DNA of 58,147 bases from JBCDGH01 sp038751365. GTDB taxonomy: Bacteria > Patescibacteriota > JACMRA01. This document shows positions 51,291 to 58,147 of the stretch, piece by piece. The notes under the pieces were generated by a model, which was not told where the DNA came from, searched no databases, and worked only from the letters and a program-made list of their open reading frames with translations. Made by a program: the position numbers and the translations under genes. How positions within the stretch are numbered: the first letter of the stretch is position 1; every line of letters begins with the position of its first letter. Where the stretch lies: positions 1 to 58,147 of the forward strand of contig JBCDGH010000002.1 of assembly GCA_038751365.1 (NCBI GenBank), in the 5' to 3' direction.

Positions 51291-52037
51291 ATGCCAAAAA
51301 TTCAAATAAAATTAATCAATAAAACTGAACTATCTCCACAAGTATACTTGCTTACTTTTGAGACCGAATCTGAGTTAGTTTTTACACCTGGTCAGTTTAT
51401 AAGCGTTGAGATTGAACCAAAGATTAATAGACCATACTCAATAAGCTATTTAGGTAAAGATATACCATACTTTGAGGGTGATTTACAAGCAAAGTCAAGT
51501 CTATCTGCAGGAAATTACTTAACACTGATGATTAGCACTAAACCCGGCGGTGCTGCTTCTGATTTCTTCGAAAAGATTAAGCCCGGAGTAACTTTAAATG
51601 CAATTGGTCCTACGGGCAGATTTGCATTAGTACAAAACAATAGACCTAAAGTTTTTGTAGCTACTGGTACTGGCTTAGCTCCTTTTACAGCAATGACTCA
51701 AGAGATAATTGAAAAGGATAGCAATGCTGACATAAGCGTATTTTTTGGGTGCTGGGATCTTTCCGGAGACTTTGTACATAAATTTTTTATTGACTTAAAG
51801 TCACGGGCTAAGAACCTAAAAGTCTACACAGTAGCTGAAAACCTTGAGGGTATATCTGAAAGCGAATTTCTGAAAGAAGGGAGAGTTACTAAAGTGATAC
51901 CTGAAACAATAAATAATTTAAACCAAGCTGATTTTTATTTATGTGGACACCCGGCTATGGTAGCTAGTATGTCAGATGTATTGCTAAAAAACAAAGTACT
52001 TCAAAGCAATATCATTATGGAAAAGTTCGGAAAATAA
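51291..52037 (+). CDS. Ferredoxin/flavodoxin-NAD(P)H reductase-like FAD oxidoreductase
   Basis: The 248-aa flavoprotein has the FAD-binding RPYSISYLG motif near residue 44, an NAD(P)-binding GTGLAPFTAM near 125, and a C-terminal DFYLCGHPAMVASM. The lack of a fused 2Fe-2S domain and the length fit the stand-alone FNR family. It could oxidise flavodoxin or ferredoxin reduced by the 2-oxoacid oxidoreductase encoded 4 kb upstream and make NAD(P)H. The gene starts right after a dyad and converges with the 279-aa gene. Confidence 0.92.
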   Translation: MPKIQIKLINKTELSPQVYLLTFETESELVFTPGQFISVEIEPKINRPYSISYLGKDIPYFEGDLQAKSSLSAGNYLTLMISTKPGGAASDFFEKIKPGVTLNAIGPTGRFALVQNNRPKVFVATGTGLAPFTAMTQEIIEKDSNADISVFFGCWDLSGDFVHKFFIDLKSRAKNLKVYTVAENLEGISESEFLKEGRVTKVIPETINNLNQADFYLCGHPAMVASMSDVLLKNKVLQSNIIMEKFGK

Positions 52038-52042
52038 GAAGC

Positions 52043-52882
52043 TTATAATACTGTAGTACTCACCTGCATAATCTCAATAAATTTATCTAGAATTAATTTA
52101 ATCGACCCCTTATGACGCGGATTAGCCCCCTTCCCTTCGACAGATTCTATTGATTTAAGTAAATTAAAATAAGCTAAAGGAATATCGTAGTAGGGTAAAT
52201 CGTGATTTATTTCTTTACCATTATCATCAACAAATCTAAAGCTACCAAAAAACTCTTTCAAAAAAGTTACACAATTACCTTCTACCTCGCTTCTCTCTTC
52301 ACGACGGCTTCTCAGATCATACGAAAATGGGAAATTTGGGTTAAATTTATAGCTACTCATGTTGGCTATCGCTTGCCTTAAAAAATGCTCTAGCTTTGGT
52401 AAATCTTGGCAATCAATATAGATTCTTCGAGACACTGTATTGGGATCTTTAACTTGATCAGAATAAAGCCTCAAATCTTTTTGTGCATCAACAACTACGC
52501 TATCAGTATTACTAGGATTAAACTCCTGCGGATAGTAACCATAAGTTTTAGTTTCCTTATCAGCTGAAGTAACAGCTAAAAAAGAATGTCCCGAATTGCT
52601 TATATACGAACTTGGGTGCATGAAAGGATTATAACCTCTTTCCACAATTTCTTCTACTTTACAGTCACTTTTTTGGTTAGCTATTTTTATTGTATCTAGT
52701 TTAGTTCTAGGTTTATTAATGGTAAGCGGTAAAGGTGATTCATACAGAAAGCTAGCAGCTGCAGTAGCACTTAAAATAGCCACTAAGGTTAGAGGTATTT
52801 TTTTGAGTTCCAGAGAATTATCTTTTTGTATTTCGTATTTATTTTGTCTAAAATTATTTTTATACCTACCGTCCAGGGTCAT
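52043..52882 (-). CDS. Membrane-anchored hypothetical protein, possibly cysteine-peptidase-like
   Basis: The 279-aa protein has one N-terminal TM helix (about 29-48, IPLTLVAILSATAAASFLY) and an extracytoplasmic domain. SNSGHSFLAVTSADKETKTYGYYP (near 96-118) supplies a His and EGNCVTFLKEFFG (near 200) a Cys, which echoes the His-then-Cys order of permuted papain-like (NlpC/P60-related YiiX-type) domains. That is a weak motif match only. It has a consensus promoter with a 15-nt leader. Convergent with the FNR-like gene and downstream of the LigA fragment. Confidence 0.55.
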   Translation of the reverse strand: MTLDGRYKNNFRQNKYEIQKDNSLELKKIPLTLVAILSATAAASFLYESPLPLTINKPRTKLDTIKIANQKSDCKVEEIVERGYNPFMHPSSYISNSGHSFLAVTSADKETKTYGYYPQEFNPSNTDSVVVDAQKDLRLYSDQVKDPNTVSRRIYIDCQDLPKLEHFLRQAIANMSSYKFNPNFPFSYDLRSRREERSEVEGNCVTFLKEFFGSFRFVDDNGKEINHDLPYYDIPLAYFNLLKSIESVEGKGANPRHKGSIKLILDKFIEIMQVSTTVL

Positions 52883-52904
52883 GTTCTATTTTTTTACAAA
52901 CAGA

Positions 52905-52933
52905 ATCCTAGCGCAAGTAAGTCCAAATGTCAA
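52905..52933 (-). promoter_or_regulatory. Promoter of the 279-aa protein gene
   Basis: Minus-strand TTGACA (complement of 52928-52933), 17-nt spacer, TAGGAT (complement of 52905-52910). It lies immediately downstream of the LigA fragment's stop, so the LigA truncation point sits against an independent promoter. Confidence 0.8.
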
Positions 52934-52956
52934 ATTATTTTATTCAACATATAAGT

Positions 52957-53700
52957 TTAATCAACAAAAACTCCGTAAGCAACAAAATTAAGATTACGCT
53001 CAGCTACTATCCTAGAATCTAACTGCCTTATAGTTCCACTAGATACATTTCTAGGATTGGCAAATACCCCATCCTGACCAGTTTTCCCCATTTTTCCAAC
53101 TTTAATTCCTGACACAATATCTTTGTTAAGTTGAATAAAGTCTTGTTTGGTCATAAATACCTCGCCTCTGATCTCTAACTTTCTTAAATCTGTAATACTT
53201 TTGGGTATATTTTTTAGTTGTTTAATGTTTTCAGTAACCAGCTCACCAGTCCAACCATCTCCTCTAGTAGCTGCACTAACTAACTGACCATTATTGTAGT
53301 GTAAACTTAGAGCAAGACCATCAATCTTAGGCTCACAGATGTACATGGGAGTTGATTCAGAGCTTACTTTTGTGACAAATCCTTCAGCTCTTTGCAACTT
53401 TTGCCACCTTTCTTGCCATTCCAGCATTTCGTTATAATCAAAAACATCAGTTAAAGACAGCATCCTACGCTTATGTTTAAATTTAGTAAAACCTTTAGCT
53501 ACACCACCGGCTATAGTATAATTAGGGCTATTTTGGCTAATTTTATCAGGATTCTCAGCTTCAAATTGGGTAATTTTATGCTTCAGGTCGTCTAGTGCTG
53601 CTTCAGAAATCTCCTCCACATTAAAAAGATGCTGTTCATTTCTTAACCTATTTACTTCGGTGACCAATTGCAAATATTCTTCATAGTTTAATTTGATCAT
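52957..53700 (-). CDS. N-terminal fragment of NAD-dependent DNA ligase (LigA)
   Basis: The 247-aa product matches the start of LigA: helical Ia-like domain (YLQLVTEVNRLRNEQHLFN), SLTDVF, the adenylation motif EPKIDGLALSLHY with the catalytic Lys near 126, TRGDGWTGELVTENIKQL, EIRGEVFM, and NPRNVSSGTIRQLD. It stops at RNLNFVAYGVFVD-stop, inside the adenylation domain, before motifs IV-V, OB-fold, zinc finger, HhH and BRCT (full LigA is about 670 aa). No continuation lies in another frame downstream: the next 80 nt are a promoter for an unrelated gene. It is either a split LigA or a decayed copy; ligation by itself is unlikely. Confidence 0.9.
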   Translation of the reverse strand: MIKLNYEEYLQLVTEVNRLRNEQHLFNVEEISEAALDDLKHKITQFEAENPDKISQNSPNYTIAGGVAKGFTKFKHKRRMLSLTDVFDYNEMLEWQERWQKLQRAEGFVTKVSSESTPMYICEPKIDGLALSLHYNNGQLVSAATRGDGWTGELVTENIKQLKNIPKSITDLRKLEIRGEVFMTKQDFIQLNKDIVSGIKVGKMGKTGQDGVFANPRNVSSGTIRQLDSRIVAERNLNFVAYGVFVD

Positions 53701-53801
53701 ACCAAAATTTATGAACTAACTTATAGTCATTAGCAAGCCTAAAATTTGACTAGCTGGTAGTATTCAGACAATCTCGGAATATATTAATCACATATACTTA
53801 T

Positions 53802-55499
53802 ATGGCATGGTATAACAAATACAGACCACAAAATTTTGAAGAAGTTGTCGGTCAAGCACTTACAAAGTCAGTTTTAGAAAACTCCCTCAAAAAGAACCGC
53901 ATCAAGCACGCTTATCTGTTTCACGGACCAAAAGGAGTAGGAAAAACTACCTTAGCAAGGATATTTGCCAACAATCTCAATGATGTAAAAACAAATCCAG
54001 AGTCCAAAATTGATATCCTAGAAATGGATGCTGCTTCTAACACTAGTATAGATGATATTCGCCAACTAACTGAGTCCTCCAAAAATCCTCCATTGGTAGG
54101 TAAGTATAAAATCTACATTATAGACGAGATACATATGCTATCAAAGTCTGCAATGAATGCCCTACTAAAGATTTTGGAAGAGCCGCCTATATACTTAGTT
54201 TTTTTAATGGCGACTACAAATCCAGAAAAATTAATACCTACAGTACTGTCTCGCTTAACTAAATTAAACCTAAGTAACCATAACCATGAAGATATCATTA
54301 AAAAACTTAAGATGATTGTAGGTGTGGAGAATTTGAGTATAGATCAGGACTCTTTAGATTTAATTGCTATGCGTAGCTCAGGTAGCCTTAGAGACGCTGT
54401 GAATTTACTAGAAACCGTTGCTAGTTATGAATTAGATTCTTACTCAATCCAACAAACTAGTGAGCTGTTAGGTCTTTTACCCACACAGACGATTGAAAAT
54501 TTATGTACCAATTTAGTGGCAGGTAATATGATCACACAAACTACTATATCACAACTAGAATCTAGCGGTGTCGATACAGAAGCTTTTCTTGGTCAAATGC
54601 TTGACTTTCTTCTAACAAGGAGCTTTGAAGGTCAAAAATCATTAGATCAACTGATCATGCCAGTAACTGAAGTGTTGGACTTAAAACTCCCGCTAACCTC
54701 ACTAATATCGACAATTGCCCTTATCCAACTTAAAGTAAATACTAAGCTATCACCTCATAAAATAATCAACCTTGATAATCCCTTAGATATAAATAGCGAT
54801 ATAAAGTCAGATCACATTACACCCCCAATAAATGCGGATGAACAAAAAAATACCGACCCGCAAAATATTACCTCTCAACCGACTTCTTTAGGTGAGAAAA
54901 GTGAGCAGGTCATAGCACAGCCAGACTCAGTGGTAAGCACAAATTCTGAACCAGAACTACTGACTAATGACCAAGAATTAAACAAGTCTATAACTATTGA
55001 GGAAGCTGAGATAGGTTTAATAAAAATTACTAGCCAAGAAGACACACCTCCTATTCTAAAAATGATGATAAGTGATTTAAACCTACTAAATGTTAAAGGT
55101 TCAACTATCTATATAGGTGTCTCTAATGCGATTTTTCAAACCCAGCTCAAATCACAAAAGCTAAATCAGTGGATATGTACTAAATTTAAAGAAATACTTA
55201 ATTCAACCGAAAATATCACAGTGGTAGCTGAGCTTAGAGAATCAAATAAGCCGGTTAAAGAGTCAAAAAATGAAAGTATAAAGGTCGATAGAATATCACA
55301 AAAACAGAAACTTGAAAGCAAGATCAGAGAAACTGGTACTGACAAATCTGATGATAGCGCAATATTCTATCAAGTGTATAAAAGTTTACCTCCAAATGCT
55401 GACCCCGAAAAGCTAAAAGTATTTCCTGCGCCGATACAAAAGCCAACAGATGAGCAAGACTGGGACGAGCACACAAACCAATTATTCGACTTTGAATAG
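53802..55499 (+). CDS. dnaX: DNA polymerase III subunit gamma/tau
   Basis: The 565-aa clamp-loader ATPase has WYNKYRPQNFEEVVGQ, Walker A FHGPKGVGKTTLARIFANN, Walker B YIIDEIHMLSKSAMNALLKILEEPP and ATTNPEKLIPTVLSR. Between the Walker A helix and EMDAASNTSIDDIR the usual four-cysteine zinc module is absent. The region from about 325 to 415 is low-complexity, and a short C-terminal domain replaces the tau extension. TATACT at 53793 is 3 nt from the ATG at 53802 with no good -35, so its promoter is unclear. Delta-like and LigA-like genes elsewhere in the window are the only other replication genes seen. Confidence 0.95.
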   Translation: MAWYNKYRPQNFEEVVGQALTKSVLENSLKKNRIKHAYLFHGPKGVGKTTLARIFANNLNDVKTNPESKIDILEMDAASNTSIDDIRQLTESSKNPPLVGKYKIYIIDEIHMLSKSAMNALLKILEEPPIYLVFLMATTNPEKLIPTVLSRLTKLNLSNHNHEDIIKKLKMIVGVENLSIDQDSLDLIAMRSSGSLRDAVNLLETVASYELDSYSIQQTSELLGLLPTQTIENLCTNLVAGNMITQTTISQLESSGVDTEAFLGQMLDFLLTRSFEGQKSLDQLIMPVTEVLDLKLPLTSLISTIALIQLKVNTKLSPHKIINLDNPLDINSDIKSDHITPPINADEQKNTDPQNITSQPTSLGEKSEQVIAQPDSVVSTNSEPELLTNDQELNKSITIEEAEIGLIKITSQEDTPPILKMMISDLNLLNVKGSTIYIGVSNAIFQTQLKSQKLNQWICTKFKEILNSTENITVVAELRESNKPVKESKNESIKVDRISQKQKLESKIRETGTDKSDDSAIFYQVYKSLPPNADPEKLKVFPAPIQKPTDEQDWDEHTNQLFDFE

Positions 55500-55529
55500 C
55501 TATGTATCTTTTACACACTCATAGCTTTT
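55498..55529 (+). terminator. Terminator of dnaX
   Basis: AGCTATG (55498-55504) pairs with CATAGCT (55520-55526) over a 15-nt loop and is followed by TTTT; the left arm includes the dnaX stop codon's last bases. Confidence 0.7.
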
Positions 55530-55635
55530 AAAACTAATGACTATTAACAAATAGATAAGTAACTCGTTTACAAGTATAGTTTAGGTAATAGTTTGTATAA
55601 ATTAAGATTAAGATGCGGATGGATGCAAAATACTG

Positions 55636-55674
55636 ACTAATATAGTTCCTGTAGATCTCGCAGACTATATTAGT
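55636..55674. terminator. Long hairpin downstream of rpsO
   Basis: ACTAATATAGT (55636-55646) and ACTATATTAGT (55664-55674) form a perfect 11-bp inverted repeat with a 17-nt loop, 14 nt after the rpsO stop. There is no strong T-run on the minus strand; it may stabilise or end the rpsO message. The remaining gap to dnaX (55530-55635) shows no gene. Confidence 0.6.
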
Positions 55675-55687
55675 TTGAAAATAAGAT

Positions 55688-55963
55688 TTATATAGCCTTC
55701 AACTTGTTGACTGCAAGTGTTTTTTTGTATCTCGATTGACTGACAGTTGATAGATATCTTAAAAGAGACCTACGTTTACTTACCTTTTTTATTAAACCTC
55801 TTCTAGAAGAGAAATCTTTAGGATTAGCCTTCAAATGTAGTGTAAGATTCTTTACGTCTACAGTCAGCACTGCAATCTGAACTTCTGGTGAGCTAGTATC
55901 CTTATTATGAATTTGGTGTTTTTGAATAACTTGAGGCTTCTTTGCGTTAGTGTGCTTTGACAT
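55688..55963 (-). CDS. rpsO: 30S ribosomal protein uS15
   Basis: The 91-aa protein contains DTSSPEVQIAVLTVDVKNLTLHLKANPKDFSSRRGLIKKVSKRRSLLRYL-type core residues, the S15 signature, and ends QSRYKKTLAVNKLKAI. It binds 16S rRNA and is often adjacent to pnp, which here lies 34 kb away. It starts 33 nt after the LemA stop on the same strand, so the two may share a transcript. Confidence 0.97.
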   Translation of the reverse strand: MSKHTNAKKPQVIQKHQIHNKDTSSPEVQIAVLTVDVKNLTLHLKANPKDFSSRRGLIKKVSKRRSLLRYLSTVSQSRYKKTLAVNKLKAI

Positions 55964-55996
55964 AATTGTGCTCTGTAAAATGAATTTAAATTTTAA

Positions 55997-56560
55997 TTAA
56001 AATTGAACTTTAACGTTTTTTCTTTCTTCAGCTGGATTATCAAGTTCAAAGAACTGCTCGGGCTTAGCTCCAGCAAGACCTTTGAATAACAAAGTTGGGA
56101 ACTGATCTTGAGTAGTATTGTAATCACTGACAACTTGGTTATAAAATCTGCGACTAGCTAATATTCTATCTTCTGTGTTTGTAAGCTCAGACTGTAATTG
56201 CAAAAAGTTCTGATTACTCTTTAGATCAGGATAACTCTCTGCTACAGCAAATAATTGTCGCAGAGTTCCAGATAACATATTTTCAGCTGCTGCTTTATCT
56301 TTACTTATTCCAGATACGTCTATTGCCTGTTGCCTAGCTTTAACTACTTTTTCTAGGGTTTCCTGTTCAAAAGACTTCGAACCTTTCACTGTCTCAACTA
56401 GATTAGGAATTAAGTCATATCTTCGTTTCAGCTGAACATCCATATCACTAGCAGCCTCTTCGACCTTATTCTTAAGACTTATAAGACTATTATAGGCGCT
56501 CACAGCTACAATACCGAGTACGACTATGACAATGATTGCGATAATTAAACCGATTTCCAT
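55997..56560 (-). CDS. LemA-family membrane protein
   Basis: The 187-aa protein has an N-terminal TM helix (about 4-24), then the LemA core SLISLKNKVEEAASDMDVQLKRRYDLIPNLVETVKG and a four-helix region with VVKARQQAID and RILASRRFYNQVVSDYN. Length fits the family. Function is not firmly known; proteins of this family lie in the cytoplasmic membrane with helices outside. Same strand as rpsO. A TTGACA is 25-50 nt upstream on the minus strand, with no clean -10. Confidence 0.95.
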   Translation of the reverse strand: MEIGLIIAIIVIVVLGIVAVSAYNSLISLKNKVEEAASDMDVQLKRRYDLIPNLVETVKGSKSFEQETLEKVVKARQQAIDVSGISKDKAAAENMLSGTLRQLFAVAESYPDLKSNQNFLQLQSELTNTEDRILASRRFYNQVVSDYNTTQDQFPTLLFKGLAGAKPEQFFELDNPAEERKNVKVQF

Positions 56561-56719
56561 ACATGTAGATGCTTTCGTTTATAATTGGAATTGTCAAGCT
56601 AGTAGTTTGTCCTTTTTGGTATCTAAAGCTGACATAATATTTATCTGTGAAAATTTTTACGAGTCTTCCACAAAATTTTCTTAGACATCTTAGAAAACGA
56701 TATAGTAAACTATTACAAT

Positions 56720-57425
56720 TTATCGTTTAAATTCGATTACATATAAAACAGCATCAAATGATTTCTTAAATAGTGGCTGATTTAAACAAGTTCTGACTCG
56801 AAACCTCTTCGTATCACTGATACTATATCCATATGTTTCAAAAAGATATATATGGTATTCCTCTCCAAATTCAGATAACATAATAATTATTTTCCCCTTA
56901 CTACTCAGCTTTTCTTTTGCTTCAGTAAGAAACCTTTTTAAGGTCTCATAGTTCATATCGATCCTAGAGAGTTGGAAATTCCTTTTTTCTCCTTCAATGT
57001 AGCCAAAAAAAGGTGCGTTCCAAACCACTAAATTATAATGACTTTTATGTTCGGAAAACCAGAGATCGCCCTTACTAATAAGAAATTTATGTCGATTTGA
57101 TAGGATTTTTCTACTGTGTTCTACGGCGTCTCTGTTTATGTCAACAGCGGTAACATTGAGTGGTAATATAAATCTGATTTATATATCTTAATTCTATCCC
57201 TGAGCCAATACCAACAATGTGAATACTTTGTGGTTTATTCTGACAAATAAATTCCTGAACATACTCTGCATAAAAGAAAGATGCATTAAAATAGTAGGGT
57301 AAGAATATACTTTTCTCATATCCAGATCGCCTCGTAAAATTCTGTTCACACTGGAGTATTGAATGTTGAAGTACCGAAATTGCCTGCTCTTCCTCTTTGG
57401 ACGGTAAGTATTGCCTTATGATCAA
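56720..57425 (-). pseudogene. SAM-dependent methyltransferase gene with a frameshift
   Basis: Two overlapping frames join to one class I methyltransferase. The upstream frame (ATG at 57425) gives SIHIVGIGSGIELRYI (motif I), then runs into a TGA at 57141. The other frame continues with LPLNVTAVDINRDAVEHSRKIL (post-I acidic VDINR), VVWNAPFFG (a NPPY-like motif IV), and ends at 56720. The switch must lie at about 57155-57180 and skips or gains a base; I see no homopolymer there that would suggest simple slippage. N-term residues PYYFNASFFYAEYV and the NAPF motif resemble HemK/RsmC-like N-methyltransferases. Pseudogene, sequencing error, or programmed shift. Confidence 0.75.
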
Positions 57426-57426
57426 A

Positions 57427-58147
57427 CTACGAAAATCTTATTATTTCAATATTTACAGACTGATTCGAAATATGCTTTGATAGTAAATACTTTTTTTGCT
57501 CAATTTTCAAAGCTAAATTTATATTCAACTTCTTGAGGAAAAGAAATGTTTTTTTAGCAACATCAAGACTATCATACAATCCTGTCATCACAGCATGCTT
57601 AACTAATTCATTTTTGTAGTTATTCTTATTCAAGGATACACCTTTTAATTTAAGTTTCTGAATAACTTGTTTATGCTTTTTTAAAAACTCAACTGGAATG
57701 GTAAAATGAAGCTCATAGTACACACACTCTTCATCTAGTAGAGCTTTTTCTCTGGCGAAATCAGGAATATCGTACATACTTACCCAATCAGATGATGAAT
57801 CGTACTCGTGAAAACCGCGAAATTCTTGCACTAACTCATACTCTAAATAACCTTTAAAACTATGCTGATCTAACTCAGACAGCATTCTTTGCGCTTTGAT
57901 AGAAACTTTTTTTAGTTCCTTTGGAGCATACTCAAAATACGCTGAAGCATGTTCAATTGGTTCGTTTCCATGAAACATATTCAAATCCTCATGATCTCGT
58001 AAGTAATGATCAAAATTATGCTCCTTTCCATACTTAAAAAAATTAGGAATTACCCTCTTCAAAAATCCTGAATTCATCCACGAATCAATATGTAAATGAA
58101 TCTCAGTATTAGTCTGAAAATTAAATGCTATTGGAGTTATACTTAAC
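57427..58147 (-). CDS. Hypothetical protein, 5' end outside the window
   Basis: The frame is open to the window edge: the ATG at 58077 is preceded by a further 23 in-frame codons, including LHIDSW, so the real start may lie beyond. At least 216 residues, alpha/beta, charged, with HFTIPVEFLKKHKQVIQKLKLKG and a C-terminal helical part. No signal peptide or TM helix seen. No family recognised. It lies 1 nt upstream of the methyltransferase frame on the same strand, so the two were probably an operon. Confidence 0.6.
   Translation of the reverse strand, partial: LSITPIAFNFQTNTEIHLHIDSWMNSGFLKRVIPNFFKYGKEHNFDHYLRDHEDLNMFHGNEPIEHASAYFEYAPKELKKVSIKAQRMLSELDQHSFKGYLEYELVQEFRGFHEYDSSSDWVSMYDIPDFAREKALLDEECVYYELHFTIPVEFLKKHKQVIQKLKLKGVSLNKNNYKNELVKHAVMTGLYDSLDVAKKTFLFLKKLNINLALKIEQKKYLLSKHISNQSVNIEIIRFS

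Noticed and set aside
1..58147. CRISPR arrays, insertion sequences or prophage
   Set aside because: No regularly spaced repeats, transposase, integrase, or phage structural genes were seen on either strand.

Overview
The window is an AT-rich, gene-dense, standard-code bacterial segment that looks like a Patescibacteria/CPR genome. The reasons are a streamlined set of divergent housekeeping genes (RNase J, PNPase, a three-domain-like Der, a zinc-module-less DnaX, an aberrant PGK), many single-TM and low-complexity proteins of no clear family, sortase/GtrA/GT-C surface genes, and no biosynthetic operons. I cannot place the phylum securely. UGA acts as a normal stop (e.g. 23209-23211), so this is not a UGA-recoding lineage.

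Layout. 1-4.3 kb: two overlapping minus-strand genes, one with a faint protein-kinase-like signature and one with repeats resembling helicase-associated domains. 4.4-11 kb: a surface-glycan cluster, a giant GT-C membrane protein facing a three-gene glycosyltransferase operon. 11-17.6 kb: a HEAT-repeat pseudogene, a UvrD/PcrA helicase, a DUF1003-like protein, tRNA-Met and fusA. 18-24.8 kb: the C-terminal half of AlaRS without its catalytic domain, pnp, two small envelope proteins, SufT-like and pgk. 24.8-31.7 kb: a PEGA protein, a composite protein built from ribonucleotide-reductase-like and Nudix-like parts, SufE, an OLD-type ATPase/TOPRIM protein and an anchored extracellular protein. 31.8-38.8 kb: a Der GTPase carrying an inserted HAD hydrolase domain, RNase HI, a possible HolA-like protein, rpmH-rnpA, tRNA-Phe and RNase J. 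38.9-44.5 kb: an AAA/DUF234 ATPase, a sortase-like protein with Ser in place of the catalytic Cys, GtrA, an AT-hook membrane protein and a cell-wall hydrolase. 44.5-52 kb: flavodoxin, 2-oxoacid:acceptor oxidoreductase alpha and beta subunits, Nudix, a previously unlisted 40-aa secreted peptide, sufS, MscS and an FNR-like reductase. 52-58 kb: an envelope protein, a truncated LigA, dnaX, rpsO, LemA, a frameshifted methyltransferase and a partial gene running off the window.

How the genes work together. Flavodoxin, the oxidoreductase pair and the FNR-like flavoprotein form a plausible route for moving electrons from 2-oxoacids to NAD(P)H. SufS, SufE and SufT-like genes would supply iron-sulfur clusters but lie at three separate sites. 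The GTs, the GT-C protein, GtrA, the sortase-like protein and the SH3/PG-binding hydrolase build or remodel the envelope. RNase J, PNPase, RNase HI and RnpA are the RNA-processing set.

Promoters are readable in many gaps as TTGACA-17-TATAAT-like pairs. One of them predicts a leaderless GTG-start mRNA. The most unusual items are the Der-HAD fusion, the RNR/Nudix composite, the Ser-sortase, the 40-aa Trp-rich secreted peptide, and two essential enzymes (AlaRS, LigA) present only as complementary kinds of half gene.
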